Assembly (NCBI GenBank): GCA_012295275.1
Contig: CM022672.1
Location: 18,329,894 to 18,339,893 of the forward strand
Direction: 5' to 3'
Length of the DNA: 10,000 nucleotides
Origin: Chrysomallon squamiferum
Taxonomy: Eukaryota > Mollusca > Gastropoda > Neomphalida > Peltospiridae
Below the pieces are notes generated by a model, which made no database searches, was not told where the DNA came from, and saw only the letters and a program-made list of their open reading frames with translations. Positions 1-6,110 of the stretch are shown here, one piece after another. The translations under genes and the position numbers were made by a program. The stretch's first letter is position 1. Every line of letters begins with the position of its first letter.

Positions 1-285
1 ACATTCGTGCCTGCGTCTTCAGACGAATATGAATAATCAAATTCTTTATGAAACATTACCGACCATTTTCTACTTCATGTCGTACGACACGAGATGGGAG
101 AGAAATAAATAAATTCGATTTGCATCAGTCCTTATTTCCTCCAAGAGCTCGCATGATAAGTCAGCTAACTGCGCTCTGTCGCAAGACATCTGGATCACTG
201 TTCTCAGGGGACAACAGTTTTACCGTACACCAACGATTTCATTCTTTAACAATCATCTACTTAATGTTCGTCGTCCATTTACATA
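1..285. other. Unique, balanced-composition segment without a supported gene
   Basis: This is the least AT-biased, least repetitive part of the first kilobase. A frame of 83 codons runs from an ATG at 48 to a TAA at 297 inside the poly-T tract. Its last residues are just poly-T translated as phenylalanine, and I recognise no domain in it. An in-frame TGA lies at 30-32. It could be part of an exon or UTR, or simply unique intergenic DNA. A perfect palindrome lies at 78-89. Confidence 0.5.
78..89. repeat. 12-bp perfect palindrome TGTCGTACGACA
   Basis: Both halves (TGTCGT and ACGACA) are exact reverse complements with no spacer, and the match stops at the next base on either side. It could bind a dimeric protein or be chance; a 12-bp palindrome is only mildly unusual in 10 kb. 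Confidence 0.6.
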
Positions 286-325
286 TTTTTTTTTTTTAAT
301 TTTTTTTTTTTTTTTTTTTTTTTTT
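286..325. repeat. Poly-T tract interrupted once
   Basis: A run of 12 T (286-297), then AA, then an uninterrupted run of 26 T (300-325). It is simple-sequence DNA and could also be the reverse-strand tail of an old retroposon. I see no flanking target-site duplication. Confidence 0.95.
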
Positions 326-334
326 ATCGCCTTG

Positions 335-348
335 GTAACCATGGCTAC
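335..348. promoter_or_regulatory. Candidate RFX-type X-box
   Basis: The bases GTAACCATGGCTAC fit 13 of 14 positions of the RFX-family consensus GTNRCC-NN-RGYAAC; the mismatch is T for A in the second half-site. RFX factors bind such imperfect palindromes upstream of ciliary and some neuronal genes in animals. The ACCATGG at its centre also forms a good Kozak context for a 7-codon frame (341-364, MATLEEI then stop), which I regard as incidental. No gene is visible next to it, so the regulatory reading is inference. Confidence 0.3.
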
Positions 349-594
349 GTTAGAAGAGATTTGATGTTATCATTTACTGGAGATGGGAATATTTCAATTG
401 TTTCACGTCGTATATATGTATATTTAGTTCATTGAAGACGTTTCAATGCAAAATAGGTGCTGGAAGTTTTATGGCTTAAGTGTTCGGGTAATATTCGTTG
501 TATCATAAGATGGATACTGTCGAAGTGAATGATTTGAAAAAAATAATGTTAATGAAAGCATGATTAAAATATAAACTGTATGATCTTTATAAGT
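349..594. other. AT-rich unique sequence, no feature seen
   Basis: About 245 bases of ordinary AT-rich sequence. I see no open frame of note, no RNA gene and no clear internal repeat. Confidence 0.6.
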
Positions 595-680
595 GAAAAA
601 ATAATAATAACAAAAAAAAAAAAATAAAAAATAATAATAAAAGAAAAAGAAAAATAAGAAAAGAAAAGAAAAGAAAAAGT
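595..680. repeat. A-rich purine tract (A, AAT, AAAAG units)
   Basis: The tract moves from ATAATAATAA through A runs into GAAAA/AAGAA units, almost pure purine on the + strand. The minus-strand frame through it (469-699) is a poly-F/Y artefact and is not treated as a gene. Confidence 0.9.
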
Positions 681-716
681 AAAATAACGAAATGATCAAC
701 CCATTTCTCTCTTAAT

Positions 717-892
717 CACACATATATACATACATATACACGTACACATTCTTACATACGTACACACGTACGTAGGTTCACACGCACACGCACACACATA
801 TATCTATATATACACACACATGCATTCATACGTATGCTCATACATTCATACATATATACATAATACACAACACATAATTTATACATACATAG
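717..892. repeat. Compound (CATA)n/(CA)n/(TA)n microsatellite
   Basis: Interrupted CATA, CACA and TATA units form a cryptically simple region of about 175 bp, with several CGTACGTA-type interruptions. It is followed by a short AAT/AAC-rich stretch (900-925). Confidence 0.9.
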
Positions 893-959
893 TGTCGTAA
901 TAGTAAGAATAATAACAATAATCAAATTATATTTTATAAAAAAAAACTCTTTCCACCTC

Positions 960-977
960 TTTTTTTTTTTTTTTTTT
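960..977. repeat. Poly-T run of 18
   Basis: Uninterrupted T18 preceded by a pyrimidine-rich stretch (CTCTTTCCACCTCT). No AG follows closely enough to suggest a splice acceptor. Confidence 0.95.
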
Positions 978-1260
978 CAACTGTAACAAATATAAAGTTT
1001 ATCACTTAACACGGCATTTCCAACAAAGCGACTGAAGGTAATTATGTACGGTATCTTCAAAACAAACTTTTGGTTTCAAGTTAATACCAGCTTAATCCTC
1101 CTGTAAACCCAGCGACTTGGTTCAGATTTCTTCGTCTGGCCAAAACGCCTGGATAACGAGTATTGCTGAGCATCTGTTAAACTGAGCTGCTGAACAGCAG
1201 CTGTCTTCGTTATTGGAAAATCTGTTTACATTCAGAATGTTTTTTTTATTGCAAACTTTG
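978..1260. other. Unique segment with an 18-bp near-palindrome
   Basis: About 280 bases of mixed composition with no supported coding frame. It holds the inverted repeat at 1185-1202. The transition to TG-rich repeat begins near 1261. Confidence 0.55.
1185..1202. repeat. Inverted repeat AGCTGCTG-AA-CAGCAGCT
   Basis: Two perfect 8-bp arms separated by two bases. The right arm overlaps a CAGCTG E-box at 1198-1203, so the site could serve bHLH factors, or it could be a small hairpin. No gene context supports a function. Confidence 0.6.
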
Positions 1261-1566
1261 TCTTGTATGTGTGCGTATTTGTGTGTGTGTGTATGTATAT
1301 ATATATTATATATATATATTTATAATTATATGTATGTATGTATGTATGTATTTATATATGTGTATGTGTGTCTATATATATATATAAACACGCGTGTGCA
1401 TGTTTCTGCGTTTGTATGTCTATATGAGTGATGTGTATATTTCTATATATATGTATGTGTGTATGTATTTATATATAAGTGCGTGTATATATATATATAT
1501 ATGTATTCTTTTCTATCTATTTGTCTATCTATCTGTGTATATGTATGTATATACATATAAATATAA

Positions 1567-1579
<13 letters not shown>
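1261..1579. repeat. Compound TG/TA/TATG/TATC microsatellite region
   Basis: Contains interrupted (TG)n near 1280-1292, (TA)n near 1297-1320, about five TATG units at 1329-1350, more TA tracts at 1374-1385 and 1487-1502, and TATC/TGTC units at 1511-1534. Frames on both strands here give only C/V/Y/I or T/H/Y repeats and are not genes. Confidence 0.92.

Positions 1580-1611
<32 letters not shown>
1580..1611. repeat. (TG)16 microsatellite
   Basis: Sixteen uninterrupted TG units follow directly on an (AT)n tract at about 1567-1580. Alternating purine-pyrimidine DNA of this length can adopt Z-form under supercoiling, and it is likely to be length-polymorphic. Confidence 0.97.
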
Positions 1612-1614
<3 letters not shown>

Positions 1615-2003
1615 TTCTGTTTAAAAGGCATTAGCAGATTTTTGCACACGAGACACATAAAATAAAACTCCATGAAAAGAACATATAAATAAATTTATTC
1701 CATTTTGAGATAAAAGACACTATTTATATATATATACATAAAAAACAATAACAGCCCACAAAAACACCTGATATCTGACATCTTCGTACCACGATTTCCA
1801 TTATTAAACACGGACTTCAGTTAAATGTTTTTTGCTCCAGTGGCTTATTCCTTCCTTAAGTCGAAGAAACCTTTTTACGATATGCGATCTGAAGCCAGTT
1901 CTTCCAAACACTGTCGTAGTCCACTTACAATGATCTGTCACGGAATTAGAATTTAATTTGATACTGACCTTTATCCATCTGAGAAATCAACGATTAATTC
2001 TGG
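1612..2003. other. Unique AT-rich segment, no gene seen
   Basis: Apart from a short TA tract at 1725-1736, this stretch of about 390 bases is unique sequence. I found no open frame above background, no tRNA-like arm and no strong inverted repeat. Confidence 0.55.
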
Positions 2004-2035
2004 TTTTTTTTTTGTTTTTTTTTTTTTCTTCACAG
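2004..2035 (+). other. T-rich tract ending in CTTCACAG (splice-acceptor-like)
   Basis: T7+T3, a G, then T13, then CTTCACAG with the AG at 2034-2035. This matches a metazoan 3' splice site (long pyrimidine tract followed by YAG). All three frames downstream are poor: AAATGGTTACGAATTAAATAG gives stops quickly in at least two. I therefore read it as a poly-T microsatellite that resembles an acceptor by chance. Confidence 0.3.
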
Positions 2036-2175
2036 AAATGGTTACGAATTAAATAGATATTTCAATTACTTTTCTTTTAAGGAATTAGATAAGGAAGTGA
2101 TGGTGACACACATATAAATTATAAATGCTTTGTAATGTGAAATTTAATATTAAACGAATTCTGACGGTTTTCCAA

Positions 2176-2225
2176 AACACGTGTTCGTTTTTAACAACAT
2201 GACGTCAGCACTGCAGCGGTGCAGT
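2176..2225. promoter_or_regulatory. Motif cluster: E-box palindrome, CRE and hairpin
   Basis: In 50 bp there are three ordered elements: a 10-bp palindrome AACACGTGTT (2176-2185) with a CACGTG E-box core, a perfect 8-bp cAMP-response element TGACGTCA (2200-2207), and a hairpin ACTGCA-GCGG-TGCAGT (2210-2225; 6-bp stem, 4-base loop). CACGTG is bound by bHLH-ZIP factors and TGACGTCA by CREB/ATF factors in animals. The cluster stands out from AT-rich surroundings. No promoter or transcript is visible, so enhancer function is inference. Confidence 0.35.
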
Positions 2226-2284
2226 TCTATACGTTTAAATCTTTTATTATTATTCTTTTCTTTTGTTTGTCTCTTCTTTTATTT

Positions 2285-2301
2285 AAAAAAAAAAAAAAAA
2301 A
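2285..2301. repeat. Poly-A run of 17
   Basis: Uninterrupted A17 preceded by a T/C-rich stretch (2229-2283). No upstream polyadenylation hexamer or retroposon body was recognised. Confidence 0.95.
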
Positions 2302-2412
2302 TCTATAACGTTAATATTTTAAACTATTATTCTGTGTAAAACTTCAGCTTTTGGCTAAATTAAATCGTATTCTCCTTTAAATGAAAATGAGAATTTTCTG
2401 TATTAAATAGAC

Positions 2413-2457
2413 AATTATATATATATATATGCACACGCATTATATATATATATATTA
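2413..2457. repeat. AT-dinucleotide inverted repeat around GCACACGCA
   Basis: Two (AT)n arms (2417-2430 and 2442-2455) flank a 9-base G/C-containing core plus two T. They can pair over 14 bp to form a hairpin or cruciform. The most likely origin is one (TA)n tract interrupted by a CA-type segment. Confidence 0.85.
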
Positions 2458-2463
2458 CTGCAT

Positions 2464-2552
2464 ATTATTATTATTATTACATACATTATTATTACTGTTG
2501 TTGTTGTTGTTGTTATTGGTGTTGGTGGTGTTGGTGGTGGTGGTGGTGGTGT
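2464..2552. repeat. Trinucleotide series TTA then TTG then TGG
   Basis: TTA units (2464-2479), more ATT (2485-2494), TGT units (2496-2514), then TGG/TTGG units (2517-2552). The final part carries repeated GG pairs spaced by T and could form a weak two-tetrad G-quadruplex. Confidence 0.93.
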
Positions 2553-2610
2553 TTTATTATCCATCTATATATGTATCACTTTTTTTAACTAAACGGAAAT
2601 AATGTCATCT

Positions 2611-2684
2611 GACATACATACGTACATGCGTACATAATACATACATACATACACACACATACATACCTACCTATATACACACAG
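2611..2684. repeat. (CATA)n/(CA)n microsatellite
   Basis: Interrupted CATA/CGTA units, a short CA stretch and CCTA units. It resembles the 717-892 cluster in composition and strand. Confidence 0.9.
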
Positions 2685-2726
2685 TATTCCATTATTACAC
2701 AGTAATTCCATTATTGCATTCTTAAA

Positions 2727-2748
2727 TTATATATATTTTTTTTTTTTT
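2727..2748. repeat. Short (AT)n plus T13
   Basis: About five AT units followed by a run of 13 T (2736-2748). Confidence 0.9.
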
Positions 2749-3015
2749 CTGATAATAGTTCCTCTGTTATTAGCGTATCACAAAGGTCGGTTGGTTGACT
2801 GTTTCTCTTATTTTTAATTATAAGCTGGTCTAATGCTGGCAGTCCGGAAACACCCGCATTTCATATCCTATCACACTATTTAATAATCAGAACAAGAATA
2901 TTTAACTGTAATTACTTTTGTAATCTAGTGTCCAGAAACAAGGTAGCTCCGCTAAGATATCATTTCTTTAGACAGCTAGGTGGTTATCCTAGGTTAATCC
3001 ATGCAGTGTATCTAA
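2749..3015. other. Unique segment upstream of the dispersed element
   Basis: Mixed AT-rich unique sequence without a coding frame. CCTAGGTTAATC near 2988-2999 resembles CCTAAGGTTAATC near 8345-8357, so the dispersed element described at 3016 may extend into this segment with indels. Confidence 0.45.
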
Positions 3016-3093
3016 GATGCGATCTTTACTTTTATTAATACAGTAGTAATTGTTTTATCTTTTACCTCATTTTATATACGTAGTGAAATTTTA
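3016..3093 (+). repeat. Dispersed element, copy 1 (78 bp)
   Basis: Ungapped comparison with 8398-8475 gives 59 of 78 identical bases. The best-conserved blocks are GATGC, ATCTTT, TTATTAA, ACAG, TTTTATCTTT, ACCT and ACGTAGT. The two copies lie in the same orientation about 5.4 kb apart. Similarity ends where a TATG microsatellite starts (about 3095), a common arrangement at the 3' end of SINE-like elements. No tRNA-like A/B box was found in it. Family identity is unknown. Confidence 0.6.
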
Positions 3094-3158
3094 GAATATG
3101 TATGTATATGTATGTATATATGAGTATATAAAATGTTGTTCATGCGTATGTGTGTGTG
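3094..3158. repeat. TATG/TA/TG microsatellite
   Basis: Interrupted TATG and GTATA units, then a TGTGTGTG stretch around 3149-3157. Confidence 0.85.
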
Positions 3159-3180
3159 ATATTATATTTTTTGTAGGTCT

Positions 3181-3219
3181 GCCTTCTTTTTGTTTGTCTG
3201 TCTGTCTATTTGTCTACAG
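3181..3219 (+). repeat. TGTC/pyrimidine-rich tract ending in CTACAG
   Basis: TTTGTCTGTCTGTC units end in TTTGTCTACAG with an AG at 3218-3219. It resembles a splice acceptor but has no supporting exon, so I call it a short microsatellite. Confidence 0.55.
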
Positions 3220-3780
3220 ATAGTTTATAATTTTGACAAAATCTGTAACTTATATAAAAGAAATTATCGATAGGTTATACAAACGTTGCTTTAATCTTTG
3301 TTTGACACTTTTTAACTATTTACATAAATATCTGTTGAAATGTAGCTCAATTGTTAAGGCAAAACAAATCTGGTGTAATGTTTTTGAGTAGAATCTGCTA
3401 ACGTTCAGTTCATTTGCATTACTGATACGTTTTCGCTTTGTATCTTCTTGTCAGCACGTCGGGTCTCACATGGGAACAATTAACAGTCATAATGCTGCAG
3501 AAATCTATGAAAATGTAAGGGTGAAATTAAAACAGAGAAGCAATCTTCGTTTAAACAGTCTTCATTTATAGTAATACAAGCGAAACAGGATTTAATTTGG
3601 TCGAGCAGTGATGTGGAGAGTGATTCGATAAAACGTAGTTTGTGCAGGTCATTCTGGTATTGAATTAATGGGTGCATGTTTATAACGCAGGTCAAGGTAA
3701 AACGAGACAAAGAAACAGAAGTTTAAATGTGTACATTGCGACAAGTATAGAATAAATAAACAGTCGTACGTAAATGTACA
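3220..3780. other. Unique segment; one weak minus-strand frame
   Basis: About 560 bases of mostly unique sequence. A minus-strand frame at 3480-3710 (76 codons, starting MSRFTLTC and ending RFLQHYDC) is the only frame in the window that is not dominated by simple repeats. It contains an internal duplication, NEDCLNEDC. I recognise no domain, signal or catalytic motif. Length and composition fit chance, so I do not call a gene. Confidence 0.5.
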
Positions 3781-4007
3781 TTCATCCATGCATGTATGTG
3801 TGTGTGTGTGTGTATGTACATAAACTCGTATACACATATGCATACATACAGAGAGACAGAGAGAGAGACAAAAAGGAAATTTAAATGTATACAGTCATTT
3901 ATAAATAAACATACATACAGACAAACAGTCGTCTATGCATGTGTGTTATATAATGTGGTATGTTTGTGTATAAACACCCACCCACATATACATACACACA
4001 CATGCAT

Positions 4008-4012
<5 letters not shown>
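3781..4012. repeat. Compound TG/CATA/GAGA/CA microsatellite region
   Basis: (TG)n at 3797-3813, CATA units near 3834-3849, GAGACA units at 3850-3870, CATA near 3909-3919, and CCCA/CATA/CA units at 3975-4003. Frames on both strands translate these as C/V, T/H and E/R runs and are not genes. Confidence 0.9.

Positions 4013-4082
<70 letters not shown>
4013..4082. repeat. (AG)32 microsatellite
   Basis: Thirty-two uninterrupted AG units (4013-4076) followed by AAAGAG. It is a long homopurine mirror-repeat tract that can form triplex H-DNA and, in animals, can bind GAGA-type factors. The reverse strand reads as a poly-Ser/Leu frame that is an artefact. Confidence 0.97.
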
Positions 4083-4083
<1 letters not shown>

Positions 4084-4281
4084 TATAACTCTCAGATATA
4101 TACTCTCTATTATTAACGGCAACGAAATAAACCAATCGTCATCGGCGAGTCATATTTAACTAATGGACAAATTTAATGTTAAACGAGTGTCATGTCGGTT
4201 TATTACACATATCTGTAACATTAACTATATCAAATGTTTCACTGTTTTGGTACAGAAAAGAAAAAATTAAAGAATAACCTC
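4083..4281. other. Unique AT-rich sequence
   Basis: About 200 bases without repeats beyond a few CTCT/ATATA echoes of the preceding tract. No gene seen. Confidence 0.5.
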
Positions 4282-4310
4282 TTTTTTTTCTTTTTTTTTT
4301 TTTTTTTTTT
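4282..4310. repeat. Poly-T tract with one C
   Basis: T8, C, T20. It is followed by ACCATTTTAG (AG at 4319-4320), giving another splice-acceptor-like arrangement with no supporting exon. Confidence 0.95.
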
Positions 4311-4443
4311 ACCATTTTAGTGAAAACATAATTTCCATCTGTTAGGCACCTGTGTAAAAGCCAAATGCTAACAAATTATTCCTTCTACAGATAACCCCTG
4401 CTGTGTTTAATACACAGAGAAAAATAAAATTTGCTTTTCAGCC

Positions 4444-4597
4444 AACTGGCTTCCTTTAACGGAAATAGATTTTAAAGATCGACTACCCCATTGCATGTTG
4501 CCATAGATAACGATTTTTCAGCTTATGGAGTCGTTAGAATTGGCTCCCCTTACCGGAAATAGATTTTAAACACTGACTACAGCCATTGCGTGCTACT
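4444..4597 (+). repeat. Diverged tandem pair, period about 94 bp
   Basis: Copy A (about 4444-4502) and copy B (about 4538-4597) match at 36 of 43 positions over their first part (4444-4486 against 4538-4580, offset 94), including 17 identical bases at 4460-4476 and 4554-4570. After a one-base gap they share CCATTGC and neighbouring bases. TTTTTCAGC before copy B resembles CTTTTCAGC before copy A, so the full unit is probably the whole 94 bp. No coding frame or tRNA-like box runs through both. It could be a small satellite remnant or an internally duplicated SINE. Confidence 0.7.
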
Positions 4598-4920
4598 GTC
4601 GCTGACTTTATTTCACAGAACAGAAATATCTTGAGACTTGTTCTTCGTTTAATAGAAATATATATCGACAGAAGTAAAGTTCATTGTCTTTTGCTGTCGA
4701 TCGTTTTGTTAAAATCTTGACATTACTGTGGGCAAGCTGGAATTATGGATTTGATCACACCGTTTTTAATATTTTAACATTGTGGGTTTCACTGCCGACA
4801 AGTAAATTCAGACTGTTCATTTCTGGGTTTGATTCCAGAGTTAACAGTGCGCACGTAACATAAAACTGTTTATTTAGATGTTAAAACAATGATTTGCATT
4901 TCAAATTTCAGTACAGAGAG

Positions 4921-4927
<7 letters not shown>
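4598..4927. other. Unique segment with weak tRNA-like box motifs
   Basis: TGGGCAAGCTGG (4732-4743) fits the pol III A-box consensus TRGCNNAGYNGG at 11 of 12 positions, and GGGTTTGATTCC (near 4825-4836) resembles the B-box GGTTCGANTCC. The distance of about 93 bases is longer than in a tRNA or typical SINE head, and I cannot fold a tRNA here. An eroded tRNA-derived SINE is possible but weak. No gene was seen. Confidence 0.25.

Positions 4928-4962
<35 letters not shown>
4928..4962. repeat. Poly-A run of 35
   Basis: The longest homopolymer in the window: uninterrupted A35, followed by AAT units to about 4982 and a short TA tract. It could be a retroposon tail on the + strand, but no polyadenylation hexamer or element body is evident just upstream. 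Confidence 0.96.
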
Positions 4963-4969
<7 letters not shown>

Positions 4970-4995
4970 TAATAAATAATAATATAATATATATA

Positions 4996-5370
4996 ACCAG
5001 GATTTGTTTGGAGGTTTAAATGAATGTATTATAAAATACAAGAAAAATTAATAAATGATACAAAGGTTTAAAGATTTATAGGTCTATATATTTGTTTTTC
5101 TGCAGTCAGATGAAGTCTTGTGGTGAAAAACAAAAACATTAGTAACTCTTGTTATGAAGATGGTTCATTATGAGAAAATAATCAGACATGTTAAAAGGTT
5201 CTGAAAATGCTAATTGTAATTAAGTATTTTGTAAATATCGGTGGACTGTTCTGTGAATTACTCTGAAGTAGTTGTGTGTCACAAGAGATTATTTTTAACA
5301 CTGACAATGCTTTAGGCCACGAGATGTGAAGTTTTACGTGTACCACTCTTAATTTCCGTTAAGATCCGCC
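4996..5370. other. Unique AT-rich segment, nothing seen
   Basis: About 375 bases with no supported frame, RNA gene or internal repeat. The region resembles the other AT-rich unique blocks. Confidence 0.55.
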
Positions 5371-5373
5371 GAA

Positions 5374-5408
5374 ACATAATAATAATAATAATAAAAAAAA
5401 ATAATAGC

Positions 5409-5452
<44 letters not shown>

Positions 5453-5460
5453 CAGCAGCA
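5374..5460. repeat. (AAT)n, A-run, (AGT)14 and AGC trinucleotide tract
   Basis: AAT units (5376-5393), A8, then 14 AGT units (5409-5450) bordered by AGC on both sides (5406-5408 and 5451-5459). The minus-strand frame across it is a poly-Tyr artefact. Confidence 0.95.
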
Positions 5461-5772
5461 CACACTTAGATACAAATAGACACGTTGAGATACAGGCTGA
5501 TTATTATATGAAATATATAGTCTGTAACTATAATAATGATGATTTACAAAATACACCTGAAATTACGACATTTCACAAGAGTAATGACCATGCGTTCCTC
5601 TATTTACACTAAGAATTATACTTTAAACACAAAATGTCTACGTTCACATTATCCTTACAATATGTCTATATCCAAAGAAAACATTATTAAAAATCGCAAT
5701 ACAAGTGTTTGTGTATGGTCCGTAACATGTTGTTTTTTTCGTTACCTTGGCCTTTGCCCTGCAGCCAGGGGG
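5461..5772. other. Unique segment ending in a short GC-rich hairpin
   Basis: About 310 bases, mainly AT-rich. A plus-strand frame of 134 codons (5536-5940) starts here but passes straight through the A21 tract as poly-Lys and shows no domain. The end is locally GC-rich and contains CCCTG-CAGC-CAGGG (5757-5770; 5-bp stem). A GC-rich end abutting a long A run would fit a retroposon 3' end, but I could not define an element. Confidence 0.4.
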
Positions 5773-5793
5773 AAAAAAAAAAAAAAAAAAAAA
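5773..5793. repeat. Poly-A run of 21
   Basis: Uninterrupted A21 directly after GGGGG (5768-5772). Confidence 0.95.
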
Positions 5794-5845
5794 TCAGAAC
5801 AATCTCTGATATTTCTCGATCATCTAATTCAGCTACATTTGCTTA

Positions 5846-5868
5846 CAAGAAGAAGAAAAAAAAAGAAG
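5846..5868. repeat. AAG/A-rich purine tract
   Basis: CAAGAAGAAGAA followed by A runs and AAGAAG. It is short and interrupted. Confidence 0.8.
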
Positions 5869-5869
5869 A

Positions 5870-6110
5870 TAATAGTACTGAAGTCTTTTCGTCTCAAAAT
5901 AACCAATTACCAAATCACATCGCTTAGCAGAGCACGTTAATGAGATTTCAGAAGGAATTAACATCAGAGATATGAACAGGTTTCATTAACACACAATAAC
6001 GTCTTGTTTTCTTCTCAACTGACACAGAAAATCGTCCCTTCTGGTCGACAAAAGAAAATTGCACACAGCATGTTAGCTTAGATTCGCCGCTCTCGTTTAA
6101 TTTAGTTACT
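5870..6110. other. Unique AT-rich sequence
   Basis: About 240 bases with no gene, RNA or repeat that I can support. Confidence 0.5.

Noticed and set aside
48-299. Plus-strand frame of 83 codons
   Set aside because: Its stop lies within poly-T and its last residues are translated poly-T. There is no recognisable family. It remains possible that part of the block is an exon, but the sequence alone does not support it.
1213-1673. Overlapping frames on both strands rich in Cys/Val/Tyr or Thr/His/Tyr
   Set aside because: Direct translations of TG/TA microsatellites.
2004-2035. 3' splice site after the poly-T tract (similar cases at 3181-3219 and 4282-4320)
   Set aside because: Any long T tract followed by YAG fits. 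The three sites lack an open downstream exon with a matching donor.
3480-3710. Minus-strand frame of 76 codons with non-repetitive composition
   Set aside because: No domain, no signal peptide and no supporting splice context; its length is within chance expectation for both strands of 10 kb.
3649-4135. Frames on both strands across the TG/CATA/AG region
   Set aside because: Ser-Leu and Thr-His runs are translated (AG)n and (TG)n repeats.
4928-4962. Poly-A tail of a processed gene copy
   Set aside because: No upstream AATAAA at a proper distance, no coding similarity and no flanking target-site duplication seen.
5359-5556. Poly-Tyr minus-strand frame
   Set aside because: Translation of the (AGT)14 tract.
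5536-5940. Plus-strand frame of 134 codons, the longest in the window
   Set aside because: It runs through the A21 tract and an AAG tract as poly-Lys, has no recognisable domain, and its flanks show no coding bias.
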